DNA from: Burkholderiales bacterium
Lineage (GTDB): Bacteria > Pseudomonadota > Gammaproteobacteria > Burkholderiales > Burkholderiaceae_C
Length of the DNA stretch: 32,865 bases
Assembly: GCA_016213265.1 (NCBI GenBank)
Contig: JACRBA010000110.1
Location: 1 to 32,865, forward strand
Direction of reading: 5' to 3'
Shown here one piece after another: positions 1 through 7,240 of this stretch (the first letter of the stretch is position 1; each line of letters starts with the position of its first letter). The notes under the pieces are model-generated. The model saw only the letters and a list, made by a program, of their open reading frames with translations, did not search any database and was not told the DNA's origin. The position numbers and the translations under genes are program-made.

Positions 1-413
1 AGATGGGCGCCTACATCCGCAACGACAAGGCCGAGATCGAGGCCGACATCGACAAGGTCTTCGGCATCTTCCCGCGCCTGAAGGAGCGTGCCCAGCAGCT
101 GGCCGGCACCATGAGCGGCGGCGAGCAGCAGATGCTGGCCATGGGCCGCGCGCTGATGGCCCGGCCCAAGGTGCTGCTGCTCGACGAGCCCAGCATGGGC
201 CTGTCGCCCATCATGGTGGACAAGATCTTCGAGGTGGTCGACACCATCCACCGACAGGGCGTGACCATCCTGCTGGTGGAGCAGAACGCCAGCCGCGCGC
301 TGGCCCTGGCCAACCGCGGCTACGTCATGGAATCGGGCGAGGTCACCATGACCGGCCCGGCGCAGCAGCTGCTCAACGACCCCAAGGTGCGCGCCGCCTA
401 CCTGGGCGAGTGA
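1..413 (+). CDS. livF: Branched-chain amino acid ABC transporter ATP-binding protein LivF (C-terminal part, cut by window edge)
   Basis: ATPase subunit of a Liv/HAAT-type importer that powers uptake of branched-chain or related amino acids at the inner membrane. The reading frame is open to the first base, so the gene starts upstream; the ATG at position 3 is internal (family proteins carry NLxxGAY there). From that residue the ABC signature MSGGEQQ is at 37-43, Walker B VLLLDEPSMGLSP at 57-69 and the switch region VEQNAS at 92-97. The end YLGE is the usual LivF C-terminus. Partner permeases and the binding protein are not in the window; in this family they normally lie immediately upstream. 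The P-loop is outside the window. Family assignment is firm, but the transported substrate cannot be read from this subunit. Confidence 0.93.
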   Translation, partial: MGAYIRNDKAEIEADIDKVFGIFPRLKERAQQLAGTMSGGEQQMLAMGRALMARPKVLLLDEPSMGLSPIMVDKIFEVVDTIHRQGVTILLVEQNASRALALANRGYVMESGEVTMTGPAQQLLNDPKVRAAYLGE

Positions 414-445
414 GCGCAACGCGCGCGTACCGCGGAAGAAAAAAG

Positions 446-466
446 GGGGCCCGCGACGCGGGCCCC
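446..466 (-). terminator. Intrinsic terminator of the leftward M4 peptidase gene
   Basis: A perfect 10-bp stem (446-455 with 457-466) around a single A folds as a GC-only hairpin. On the minus strand it is followed by a T-rich run (complement of the A run at 439-444), the classic Rho-independent form. It lies 44 bases past the peptidase stop. On the plus strand, after livF, there is no T run, so it serves livF at best weakly. Confidence 0.8.
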
Positions 467-510
467 AACTTCCGGATCTCAGACGGTCAGATTCCGGTTC
501 ACCTCTCGCA

Positions 511-2112
511 TCACTGCACGTTGACCGCTGCCCACGCAGCGTTGACCTTTTTCCAGACCTTGGACCCGACGCCGCCGTAGAGATCGGCGGCGGCCGCCAG
601 CGTGGCCTCGCGAGCACCGTGGTAGTTGGTGTCGGAGGTCATGTAGACGGTGAGCGCGCGGTACCAGATCTTCTCGGCCTTCTGCCGGCCCACGCCTTTC
701 ACGAGCGCCGACCCGGTGGCGACCTTGGTGTCACCGGCCTGGCAGGTGGGCGAGGCGGGGCCGCCGGTGGGCTGCGAGCCATTGGCCATCAGGTAGAAGA
801 CGTGGTTGCCCACGCCGGACGAGTAGTGCACGTCCAGGCTGCCCACGCCGTCGTACCAGCAGTCCGCCGAATCGCCGTCGACACTGGGCTGCACCATGGA
901 GCGCAGCGGCGTGCCGCTGCCGTCGCGCGGCAGGCGTTCGCCGATCAGGTAGTCGGGCGTGTCCACGGGGTTCTTGGCGTAGAACTCCACCATCGTGCCG
1001 AAGATGTCGGAGGTGGCTTCGTTCAGGCCGCCCGACTCACCCGAGTAGATGAGCGCAGCCGTGCGGGAGGTGACGCCGTGCGTCATCTCGTGGCCCGCCA
1101 CGTCCAGCGAGACGACCGGCCAGTAGCTGCTGTCGCCGTCGCCGTACGTCATGCAGAAGCAGCTGTCGCTCCAGCCGGCATTCACCCACGGCAGGCCGAA
1201 CAGCGACTGGTGCACCTTGGAGGTGGCGCCCACGCCGTCGTCGGCGATGCCGCGGCGGCCGTGCACCTTGAGGTAATAGTCCCAGGTGTAGGCGTGGCCC
1301 GCGGCCGCGTCCACCGCCACGGTCTGGCGGTTGTCCTTGGTGCCGTCGCCCCACACGTTGTCGGCGTCCACGAAGAGCTGACCCTTGCCGCCGAAATTGC
1401 CTCTGAGGTCGAAGACGGCATGGTTGCCGCGGCGGGTGTCGCGCAGTGCAAAGCTGCCATCCGCCTGGCTGTCGGCCTCCACGGCGATCTGGCCGAGGAA
1501 CAGGCTGTTGCCGGTGCCGGTGGCGGCGGCATGCTGGATGTCGTCCCACGCGTCGAGCACGCGTGCGTCGTGGGCGCCCACGATGACGTGCTTCTCGGTG
1601 GGCACCCCCTGCACGGTGCGCCCGGTGTAGAGCACGTCCCACGCGAGCTGCGGGCGGTTGCCCCGGGCATACACCACGAGCTCGCTGCGCACGCTGGCGC
1701 CGCTGGTCACGCCAGCCGCCGAGAGGCCGGCCAGCTCCGCGGCGACGGCGTCGATGCTCGGCGACAGGGCGACCGACGGCGTGCGGGCGAGCGTGCGCGA
1801 CAGGCCCTTGAGCGCGCCGCGGCCGTCGCCGTGCACCACCACGTCGCCGCCGATCACCCGCAGGCCCTGCAGCCGACGCGCGAAGCGCACGTGCTCGGTG
1901 CCGTCGGCGTCCTTCAATACGTCGCGTGCGACGAAGCTATCGCCGGCCTGCGCGGCCATCGGGCCGGCTTCACGCTGCAGGTGCGCGAGCGCGCGGGCCA
2001 CGGCCTGCGGGTGCTCGGCCGGCGCGGCGGCGTGGGCGGACATCGCCGCGCACAGGGTGGCGCAGGCCAGGGCCACGCGGGCGAGCAGGGGGGCGGGTCG
2101 GTGTGTCTTCAA
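511..2112 (-). CDS. Secreted M4 (thermolysin-like) zinc metallopeptidase
   Basis: Extracellular endopeptidase made as a preproenzyme of about 533 residues. The chosen start is TTG at 2112, because a GGAGA sits 6 bases upstream and translation from there gives a textbook Sec signal peptide (KTHR basic end, ALACATLCAAM core, AHA cleavage near residue 26). The longer frame from 2193 adds a Pro-rich stretch in front of the signal. An FTP/PepSY-type propeptide covers roughly residues 30-200. The catalytic domain has HEMTH (341-345, two zinc ligands and the catalytic Glu), GGLNEATSD (361-369, third ligand Glu) and DVHYSSG (427-433, the transition-state His loop). It stands alone with its own terminator and is divergent from the metallophosphoesterase operon. 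Family and secretion are clear; the substrate is unknown. Confidence 0.93.
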   Translation of the reverse strand: MKTHRPAPLLARVALACATLCAAMSAHAAAPAEHPQAVARALAHLQREAGPMAAQAGDSFVARDVLKDADGTEHVRFARRLQGLRVIGGDVVVHGDGRGALKGLSRTLARTPSVALSPSIDAVAAELAGLSAAGVTSGASVRSELVVYARGNRPQLAWDVLYTGRTVQGVPTEKHVIVGAHDARVLDAWDDIQHAAATGTGNSLFLGQIAVEADSQADGSFALRDTRRGNHAVFDLRGNFGGKGQLFVDADNVWGDGTKDNRQTVAVDAAAGHAYTWDYYLKVHGRRGIADDGVGATSKVHQSLFGLPWVNAGWSDSCFCMTYGDGDSSYWPVVSLDVAGHEMTHGVTSRTAALIYSGESGGLNEATSDIFGTMVEFYAKNPVDTPDYLIGERLPRDGSGTPLRSMVQPSVDGDSADCWYDGVGSLDVHYSSGVGNHVFYLMANGSQPTGGPASPTCQAGDTKVATGSALVKGVGRQKAEKIWYRALTVYMTSDTNYHGAREATLAAAADLYGGVGSKVWKKVNAAWAAVNVQ

Positions 2113-2118
2113 CGACGT

Positions 2119-2123
2119 TCTCC
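2119..2123 (-). promoter_or_regulatory. Ribosome binding site that fixes the TTG start of the M4 peptidase
   Basis: On the minus strand GGAGA lies 6 bases before the TTG at 2112-2110. No comparable site precedes the upstream ATG candidates at 2193 and 2166. The signal peptide begins exactly at this TTG. Confidence 0.65.
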
Positions 2124-2238
2124 GGTGATCGGCGCCAGGGGCGCCAGGCGATGGGATGGCAGGCATGATGGCGGCCGCCCCGGGGAGCGGCAAGACGCGC
2201 GGGGGGCGCTGCGGCCACTCGGTGACGATCGTTGAACA

Positions 2239-2278
2239 AGGTCATGGAACCGTCATGGCCGCTTCACTGGCGGGTCAT
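2239..2278 (+). promoter_or_regulatory. Candidate Pho box array (four 11-bp-spaced half-sites)
   Basis: GTCAT occurs at 2241, 2252 and 2274, and a degenerate TTCAC at 2263, so four units start exactly 11 bases apart. PhoB sites in other proteobacteria are direct repeats of CTGTCAT-like 7-mers with 11-bp periodicity, which this matches in spacing and in the GTCAT core. The first two bases of each unit fit poorly. The array lies 15 bases before the start codon of the metallophosphoesterase-ppk-sixA operon. Phosphate control of that operon is an inference. Confidence 0.5.
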
Positions 2279-2292
2279 GGCGGCGCCGCAGC

Positions 2293-3198
2293 ATGCCGGG
2301 CATGCCCCGCGACGCACCGACCGACGACGAGCCCACGGCCGGTGACACGGCCGGGCGGCGCTATCGCACGCTGTGGATCTCCGATATCCACCTGGGCACG
2401 CCGGGGTGCCAGGCGCTGGCGCTGCTGGACTTCCTGAAATCCACCGACTGCGAGACCCTCTACCTGGTGGGCGACATCGTCGACGGCTGGCAACTGCGCC
2501 GTCGCTGGTACTGGCCCCAGGCGCACAACGACGTGGTGCAGAAGCTGCTGCGCAAGGTGCGCAAGGGCACGCGCGTGGTGCTGGTGCCGGGCAACCACGA
2601 TGAGTTCGCCCGGCGCTACGTGGGCCACAGCTTCGGCGGCATCGAGGTGGTGGAGGACTGCATGCACGTCACGGCCGACGGCCGGCGCCTGTGGGTGACG
2701 CACGGCGACCTGTTCGACGGCGTGGTGCAGTGCGCCCGCTGGCTGGCCTACGTGGGCGACTCGCTGTACGAGTTCACCCTCAAGCTCAACCGCTGGGTCA
2801 ACCACCTGCGGGCGCGCGCCGGGCTGCCGTACTGGAGCCTGTCGCGCTACCTGAAGCTCAAGGTCAAGCGGGCGGTCAGCTATGTCAGCGACTTCGAGGC
2901 GGCCGTGGCGCGCGAGGCCAGGCGCCGTGGCGCGCATGGCGTGGTGTGTGGCCACATCCACCACGCCGAGCTGCGCGAGATCGACGGTGTGCTGTACGCC
3001 AACGACGGCGACTGGGTGGAAAGCCTGACCGCGCTGGCCGAGCATCCGAGCGGCGAGCTGGTGCTGCTGGACTGGTCCGCGCTGCGTGCCGCACCGGCTG
3101 CGTCCCCCGTGCTGACGCCTGTGGCGACCCCGGTGCCGGTGACCCCTGCCGAAGGCGTCACCGTGCTGTCACACGACGTTCATAAACTGACCGCATGA
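2293..3198 (+). CDS. Metallophosphoesterase, LpxH/UDP-2,3-diacylglucosamine diphosphatase-like (possibly PlcP-type phospholipase C)
   Basis: Calcineurin-like phosphoesterase of 301 residues with a complete two-metal site: DIHLG 31-35, GDIVD 60-64, GNHDE 100-104, THGD 136-139 and GHIHH 220-224. Proteins of this sequence type (WYWPQAHNDVVQKLLRK after GDIVDGW) are usually annotated as UDP-2,3-diacylglucosamine diphosphatases. The same branch includes PlcP, which removes phosphate head groups from phospholipids in phosphate-starved bacteria. The latter role fits the Pho-box-like repeats upstream and the ppk gene downstream better than housekeeping lipid A synthesis, but this is inference. No signal peptide or membrane span is evident. 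The Pro/Val/Thr-rich tail from about 266 is not part of the fold. The start could also be the ATG at 2302. It overlaps ppk by 4 bases (ATGA). Confidence 0.85.
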   Translation: MPGMPRDAPTDDEPTAGDTAGRRYRTLWISDIHLGTPGCQALALLDFLKSTDCETLYLVGDIVDGWQLRRRWYWPQAHNDVVQKLLRKVRKGTRVVLVPGNHDEFARRYVGHSFGGIEVVEDCMHVTADGRRLWVTHGDLFDGVVQCARWLAYVGDSLYEFTLKLNRWVNHLRARAGLPYWSLSRYLKLKVKRAVSYVSDFEAAVAREARRRGAHGVVCGHIHHAELREIDGVLYANDGDWVESLTALAEHPSGELVLLDWSALRAAPAASPVLTPVATPVPVTPAEGVTVLSHDVHKLTA

Positions 3199-5324
3199 GT
3201 GAACGGATGTCCAGCGCGGGCGAGGCGCCTGCGGAGCCCGGCCCGCACGGCGCCAGCGTGGCGCTGCTCAACCGAGAGCGCGCCATCCTGGAGTTCAACC
3301 GCCGGGTGCTGGCCCAGGCGCAGCGGGCGGACGTGCCGCTGCTGGAGCGGCTGCGCTACGTCACCATCGTCTCGTCCAACCTCGACGAGTTCTTCGAGGT
3401 GCGTTTCGCCGACGCGGTGGAGGCGGCCCGCGCGTCCACGGCCGGCGGCGCCTGGGCCGAGCTGGCCGGCTCGGCGCGCGCCGCGCATGCGCTCATCGAC
3501 GAGCAGTACGCCATCTTCAACACCGAGGTGATGCCGGCCCTGGCGCGCCAGGGCATCGGCATCATCAACCACGCCGACCGCACGCCCGCGCAGCGCGACT
3601 GGGTGCGTGCCTTCTTCGAGCGCGAGGTGCGGCCACTGCTCATTCCGGTGGGGCTGGATCCGGCGCACCCCTTCCCCCTGGTGGCGAACAAGTCGCTCAA
3701 CTTCATCGTGCGGCTGGGCGGCCGCGACGCCTTCGGCCGCGAGAGCCAGATCGCCATCGTCAAGGTGCCGCGCGTGCTGCCGCGGGTCATCCGCCTGCCG
3801 GCGTCGGTGTGCGCCCCGGGCCAGCAGGGTTTCGTGCTGTTGTCCAGCGTGATCCGTGCCCACCTGGAGGCTCTGTTCGCCGGCCGCACGGTGGAGTCGT
3901 TCTCCCAGTTCCGGGTGACGCGCGACTCGGACCTGGACGTCGACGAGGACGACGTGACCAACCTGCGCCAGGCGCTGCGCACCGGCCTGACGACGCGCCA
4001 CTTCGGCCAGGCCATCCGCCTGGAGGTGGTGGATTCCTGCCCCGAGGCCCTGTGGCGCTTTCTGCTGGAGCAGTTCGACCTGCCGGAGGCGGCGCTGTAC
4101 CGCGTGAACGGCCCGGTGAACCTGGTGCGGCTGACCGAGCTCATCGACCAGGCCGACGACGTGGCCGGCGGCCCCTCGCTGCGCTTCGCGCCCTACGAGC
4201 CGGCCTGGCCGGTGGGCCGGCTGCCGCGCTCGGGCTCGGTCTTCGAGACGCTGCGCGAGCGCGACATCCTGCTGCACCATCCGTTCGAGAGCTTCGAGCC
4301 GGTGGTCGAGTTCTTGCGCCAGGCCGTGCACGACCCGGACGTGCTGGCGATCCGCCAGACGGTCTACCGCACGGGTGCCAAGTCGGTGCTGATGGACCTG
4401 CTCATCGAGGCGGCGCGGCGCGGCAAGGAGGTGATGGTCGTCGTGGAGCTGAAGGCGCGCTTCGACGAGGAGGCCAACATCAACTGGGCCGAGCGGCTGG
4501 AGGCCGTGGGCGCGCAGGTGGTGTACGGCATCGTGGGCCTCAAGACCCATGCCAAGCTGCTGCTGGTGACGCGACGCGAGACGGGCGCACGCGGCGCGCC
4601 GGTGCTGCGCCGCTACGTGCACCTGTCCACCGGCAACTACAACCCCAAGACGGCGCGCCTGTACACCGACCTCGGCTACCTGACGGCCGACCCCGGCATC
4701 GCCGCCGACGCCGACGCCGTGTTCCAGCAGATCGCCAGCCTGACACGGGTGCGGCCGCCGCGCCACCTGCTGACGGCACCGTTCGTGCTGCACCGCCGGC
4801 TGGTGCGCCACATCGGCCAGGTGGCCGACGCGGCGCGCGCCGGCCGCCCGGCGCGCATCGTGGCGAAGTTCAATGCGCTGACCGAACCGGCCCTGATCCG
4901 CGCCCTCATCGATGCGGGCCGCGCCGGCGCCAGCATCGACCTCATCGTGCGCGGTGCGTGCATGCTGCCGCCGGGCATCGCGGGCGAGACCGACCGCATC
5001 CGCGTGCGCTCGGTGATCGGGCGCTTCCTCGAGCACTCGCGCATCATGTACTTCCGCTGGGGAGACGGCGACGAGGACGAGGCGCTGTACCTGTCCAGCG
5101 CCGACTGGATGGGGCGCAACATGTTCCGCCGCATCGAGCTGGCCTGGCCGGTGCGCGACGCGCGCATGCGCCAGCGGGTGATCGACGAATGCCTGGTGCC
5201 CTACCTGCACGACCGGCGCGATGCCTGGGTGCTGCGGGCCGACGGCAGCTACCAGCGGGTGGACACCCAAGGGGTGAGCGCGCAGCAGGCGCTCATGGCC
5301 CGCTACCAGCCGCGCCCGGCCTGA
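3195..5324 (+). CDS. ppk1: Polyphosphate kinase 1
   Basis: Cytoplasmic or membrane-associated enzyme that reversibly polymerises the gamma-phosphate of ATP into polyphosphate. At 709 residues it has the normal PPK1 length. The N-terminal domain carries SSNLDEFFEVR (60-70). The catalytic half has HHPFESFEPV (361-370), AIRQTVYRTG (385-394), KARFDEEANINWAERL (420-435), and the two PLD-like histidines: His452 in THAKLL (the residue autophosphorylated in the family) and His614 in LEHSRI. The segment RYVHLSTGNYNP (473-484) is also diagnostic. The start ATG overlaps the upstream stop (ATGA) and the sixA-like gene follows 11 bases downstream, so the three are almost certainly one operon. Confidence 0.97.
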   Translation: MSERMSSAGEAPAEPGPHGASVALLNRERAILEFNRRVLAQAQRADVPLLERLRYVTIVSSNLDEFFEVRFADAVEAARASTAGGAWAELAGSARAAHALIDEQYAIFNTEVMPALARQGIGIINHADRTPAQRDWVRAFFEREVRPLLIPVGLDPAHPFPLVANKSLNFIVRLGGRDAFGRESQIAIVKVPRVLPRVIRLPASVCAPGQQGFVLLSSVIRAHLEALFAGRTVESFSQFRVTRDSDLDVDEDDVTNLRQALRTGLTTRHFGQAIRLEVVDSCPEALWRFLLEQFDLPEAALYRVNGPVNLVRLTELIDQADDVAGGPSLRFAPYEPAWPVGRLPRSGSVFETLRERDILLHHPFESFEPVVEFLRQAVHDPDVLAIRQTVYRTGAKSVLMDLLIEAARRGKEVMVVVELKARFDEEANINWAERLEAVGAQVVYGIVGLKTHAKLLLVTRRETGARGAPVLRRYVHLSTGNYNPKTARLYTDLGYLTADPGIAADADAVFQQIASLTRVRPPRHLLTAPFVLHRRLVRHIGQVADAARAGRPARIVAKFNALTEPALIRALIDAGRAGASIDLIVRGACMLPPGIAGETDRIRVRSVIGRFLEHSRIMYFRWGDGDEDEALYLSSADWMGRNMFRRIELAWPVRDARMRQRVIDECLVPYLHDRRDAWVLRADGSYQRVDTQGVSAQQALMARYQPRPA

Positions 5325-5335
5325 CGAGGACGACG

Positions 5336-5824
5336 ATGGACCTGATCCTGTGGCGGCATGCCGAAGCCGAGGAGCTGGCGGAGGGCCAGGACGACCCGTC
5401 CCGCGGCCTCACGCCCAAGGGGGAGCGCCACGCGCGCCGCATGGCGGAATGGCTGCACACCGTGCTGCCCGAGACCACGCGCATCCTGGTGAGCCCGGCG
5501 CTGCGCACGCGCCAGACCGCCGACGCGCTGGAGCGCAAGTACAAGCTGGTGGACGCGCTGTCGCACGAGGGCACGGTGGACGGCCTGCTGGCCGCCGCGC
5601 GCTGGCCCGACGCCCGCGAGCCGGTGCTCATCGTGGGCCACCAGCCCACCCTCGGCCTGGCGGCGGCCTACCTGATGACCGGCCCCCGGCTCATCGCCGG
5701 CCACGAGCAGGAGATGGTGCCCTGGTCCATCCGCAAGGGCGGCGTCTGGTGGCTGCGCCACCGCCCCAAGGAGGAACGGGGCGAGGTGGTGCTGGTGACG
5801 GTGCGCTCGCCCGAGCTGCTGTGA
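5336..5824 (+). CDS. sixA: SixA-like phosphohistidine phosphatase (histidine phosphatase superfamily)
   Basis: Small cytoplasmic phosphatase of 162 residues. It has the phosphoglycerate-mutase/SixA core: LWRHAEAEE near the N-terminus supplies the nucleophilic His of the RHxE motif, SPALRTRQTA is the second conserved block and VGHQPTLG carries the second catalytic His. The SixA family removes phosphate from histidine phosphotransfer domains; RHxE in place of RHG is typical of the SixA branch. A GAGGA lies 5 bases before the ATG, 11 bases after the ppk1 stop. Pairing with ppk1 suggests a phosphate-linked role, but the real substrate is not visible from sequence. Confidence 0.88.
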   Translation: MDLILWRHAEAEELAEGQDDPSRGLTPKGERHARRMAEWLHTVLPETTRILVSPALRTRQTADALERKYKLVDALSHEGTVDGLLAAARWPDAREPVLIVGHQPTLGLAAAYLMTGPRLIAGHEQEMVPWSIRKGGVWWLRHRPKEERGEVVLVTVRSPELL

Positions 5825-5831
5825 GGCCCGC

Positions 5832-5870
5832 CGGCACCTGAACAGTGCCGTGGCGCACCGAGGTGGCGCG
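5832..5870 (+). promoter_or_regulatory. Two NtrC-like inverted repeats upstream of amt
   Basis: Site one (5832-5850) is CGGCAC-N7-GTGCCG and keeps the GCAC-N7-GTGC spacing of NtrC enhancer sites. Site two (5854-5870) is CGCACC-N5-GGCGCG, with one arm degenerate. Their centres are about 21 bases apart, two helical turns, and lie roughly 105-130 bases upstream of the predicted sigma-54 start site. Site one begins only 8 bases after the sixA-like stop, so it might instead be a terminator hairpin, although no T run follows. Confidence 0.42.
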
Positions 5871-5942
5871 CTAGCCGGCAGGCGGCGCCGCACCGTGGTG
5901 CGTCCCGGCGGCGGCCGCGGGGGTGGCGCGTGCACGGGTTAT

Positions 5943-5958
5943 GGGCATGGGCCTTGCA
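5943..5958 (+). promoter_or_regulatory. Sigma-54 (RpoN) promoter of the ammonium transporter gene
   Basis: The element GGGCATGGGCCTTGCA has GG at 5944-5945 and GC at 5956-5957 with exactly 10 bases between. It matches the TGGCACG-N4-TTGCW consensus except at the first T and the second C. Transcription would begin near 5969, leaving a leader of about 65 bases before the ATG at 6035. Sigma-54 control of ammonium transporter genes is well established in proteobacteria, which supports the reading. Confidence 0.68.
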
Positions 5959-6034
5959 TTCTGGTGCGCCCGTTCGCCCGGCTGGTGCATGCGCCGCCTG
6001 CCCGCCGGCCCGGTCCCGCTTGCCACCCCCTGCC

Positions 6035-7237
6035 ATGGATTCCCTCAAGCCAGGCGCCGATGCGCTGTTCCTCCTCCTGGGCGCCATCATGGTGCTCGCC
6101 ATGCACGCCGGCTTCGCCTTCCTCGAGCTGGGCACGGTGCGCAAGAAGAACCAGGTCAACGCCCTGGTCAAGATCCTCGTCGATTTCGCCGTCAGCACGG
6201 TGGCCTACTTCTTCGTGGGCTATGCGGTGGCGTACGGCGTGAGCTTCTACAGCGGCGCGGGCACCCTGGCCGCGAACAACGGCGTGGAGCTGGTGCGCTT
6301 CTTCTTCCTGCTCACCTTCGCGGCGGCCATCCCGGCCATCGTCTCCGGCGGCATCGCCGAACGCGCGCGCTTCGGCCCGCAGCTGATGGCCACGGCGGTG
6401 ATCGTGGGCGGGGTGTACCCGCTGTTCGAGGGCATGGTATGGGGGCAGCGCCTGGGCTTCCAGGCGTGGCTGCAGGGCTGGACGGGCGCGGCCTTCCACG
6501 ATTTCGCGGGCAGCGTGGTGGTGCACGCGGTGGGCGGCTGGATCGGCCTGGCCGCCGTGCTGCTGCTGGGCCCGCGGGCCAACCGCTACCGCAAGGATGG
6601 CGCCATCAGCGCCCACCCGCCGTCGAGCATCCCCTTCCTTGCGCTGGGCGCCTGGATCCTGGCCGTGGGCTGGTTCGGCTTCAACGTGATGAGCGCCCAG
6701 AGCCTGGACAAGCTCTCGGGGCTGGTGGCGGTGAACTCGCTCATGGCCATGGTGGGCGGCACGCTCGTGGCCGTGGCCCTGGGGCGCAACGACCCCGGCT
6801 TCGCCTACAACGGCCCGCTGGCCGGGCTGGTGGCCGTGTGTGCGGGGTCGGACGTGATGCACCCGCTGGGCGCGCTGGTCGTGGGCGGCGTGGCCGGCGC
6901 CATCTTCGTCGTGATGTTCACGCTCACGCAGAACCGCTGGCGCATCGACGACGTGCTGGGCGTGTGGCCGCTGCACGGGCTGTGCGGCGCGTGGGGTGGC
7001 CTGGCCTGCGGGGTCTTCGGCCAGCCGGCCCTCGGTGGCCTTGGCGGTGTCAGCCTTGGCGCGCAGCTGGTGGGCACGCTGGCGGGCGTGGCGTGGGCGC
7101 TCGTTGCCGGCGCGGCGGTGTACGGCGTGCTGCGGGTGGGTGTGGGGCTGCGGCTGAGCCCGGAGCAGGAGTTCGACGGGGCCGACCTGTCGCTGCACCG
7201 CATCGGCGCCACGCCGGAGCGCGAAGCGAACTGGTGA
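6035..7237 (+). CDS. amt: Ammonium transporter (Amt family)
   Basis: Inner-membrane ammonium channel of 400 residues. The family signature GFAFLELGTVRKKNQ sits at 26-40, and IPAIVSGGIAERARF at 99-113. The twin pore histidines are His164 in VVVHAVGGW and His314 in WPLHGLCGAWGG. The substrate-site Asp is Asp156 in FHDFAGS, and WFGFNVMSAQS (213-223) is also typical. Hydrophobic segments fit the usual 11 helices. The ATG at 6035 starts just before the first helix, so there is no cleaved signal peptide, unlike E. coli AmtB. No glnK (PII) gene adjoins it, which is unusual since the two are commonly paired. It is preceded by a sigma-54 promoter and NtrC-like sites and ends 3 bases from the convergent alkC-like gene. 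Confidence 0.95.
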   Translation: MDSLKPGADALFLLLGAIMVLAMHAGFAFLELGTVRKKNQVNALVKILVDFAVSTVAYFFVGYAVAYGVSFYSGAGTLAANNGVELVRFFFLLTFAAAIPAIVSGGIAERARFGPQLMATAVIVGGVYPLFEGMVWGQRLGFQAWLQGWTGAAFHDFAGSVVVHAVGGWIGLAAVLLLGPRANRYRKDGAISAHPPSSIPFLALGAWILAVGWFGFNVMSAQSLDKLSGLVAVNSLMAMVGGTLVAVALGRNDPGFAYNGPLAGLVAVCAGSDVMHPLGALVVGGVAGAIFVVMFTLTQNRWRIDDVLGVWPLHGLCGAWGGLACGVFGQPALGGLGGVSLGAQLVGTLAGVAWALVAGAAVYGVLRVGVGLRLSPEQEFDGADLSLHRIGATPEREANW

Positions 7238-7240
7238 GCC

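Noticed and set aside
3180-5270. Open frame of 696 codons antisense to ppk1
   Set aside because: Same reason: His/Arg/Ala-rich translation with no recognisable fold, fully explained by the GC-rich third codon positions of ppk1.
5929-5947. Third NtrC-like site overlapping the -24 element
   Set aside because: TGCACG-N5-TGGGCA matches only one arm well, and it overlaps the sigma-54 element, so it is likely chance.
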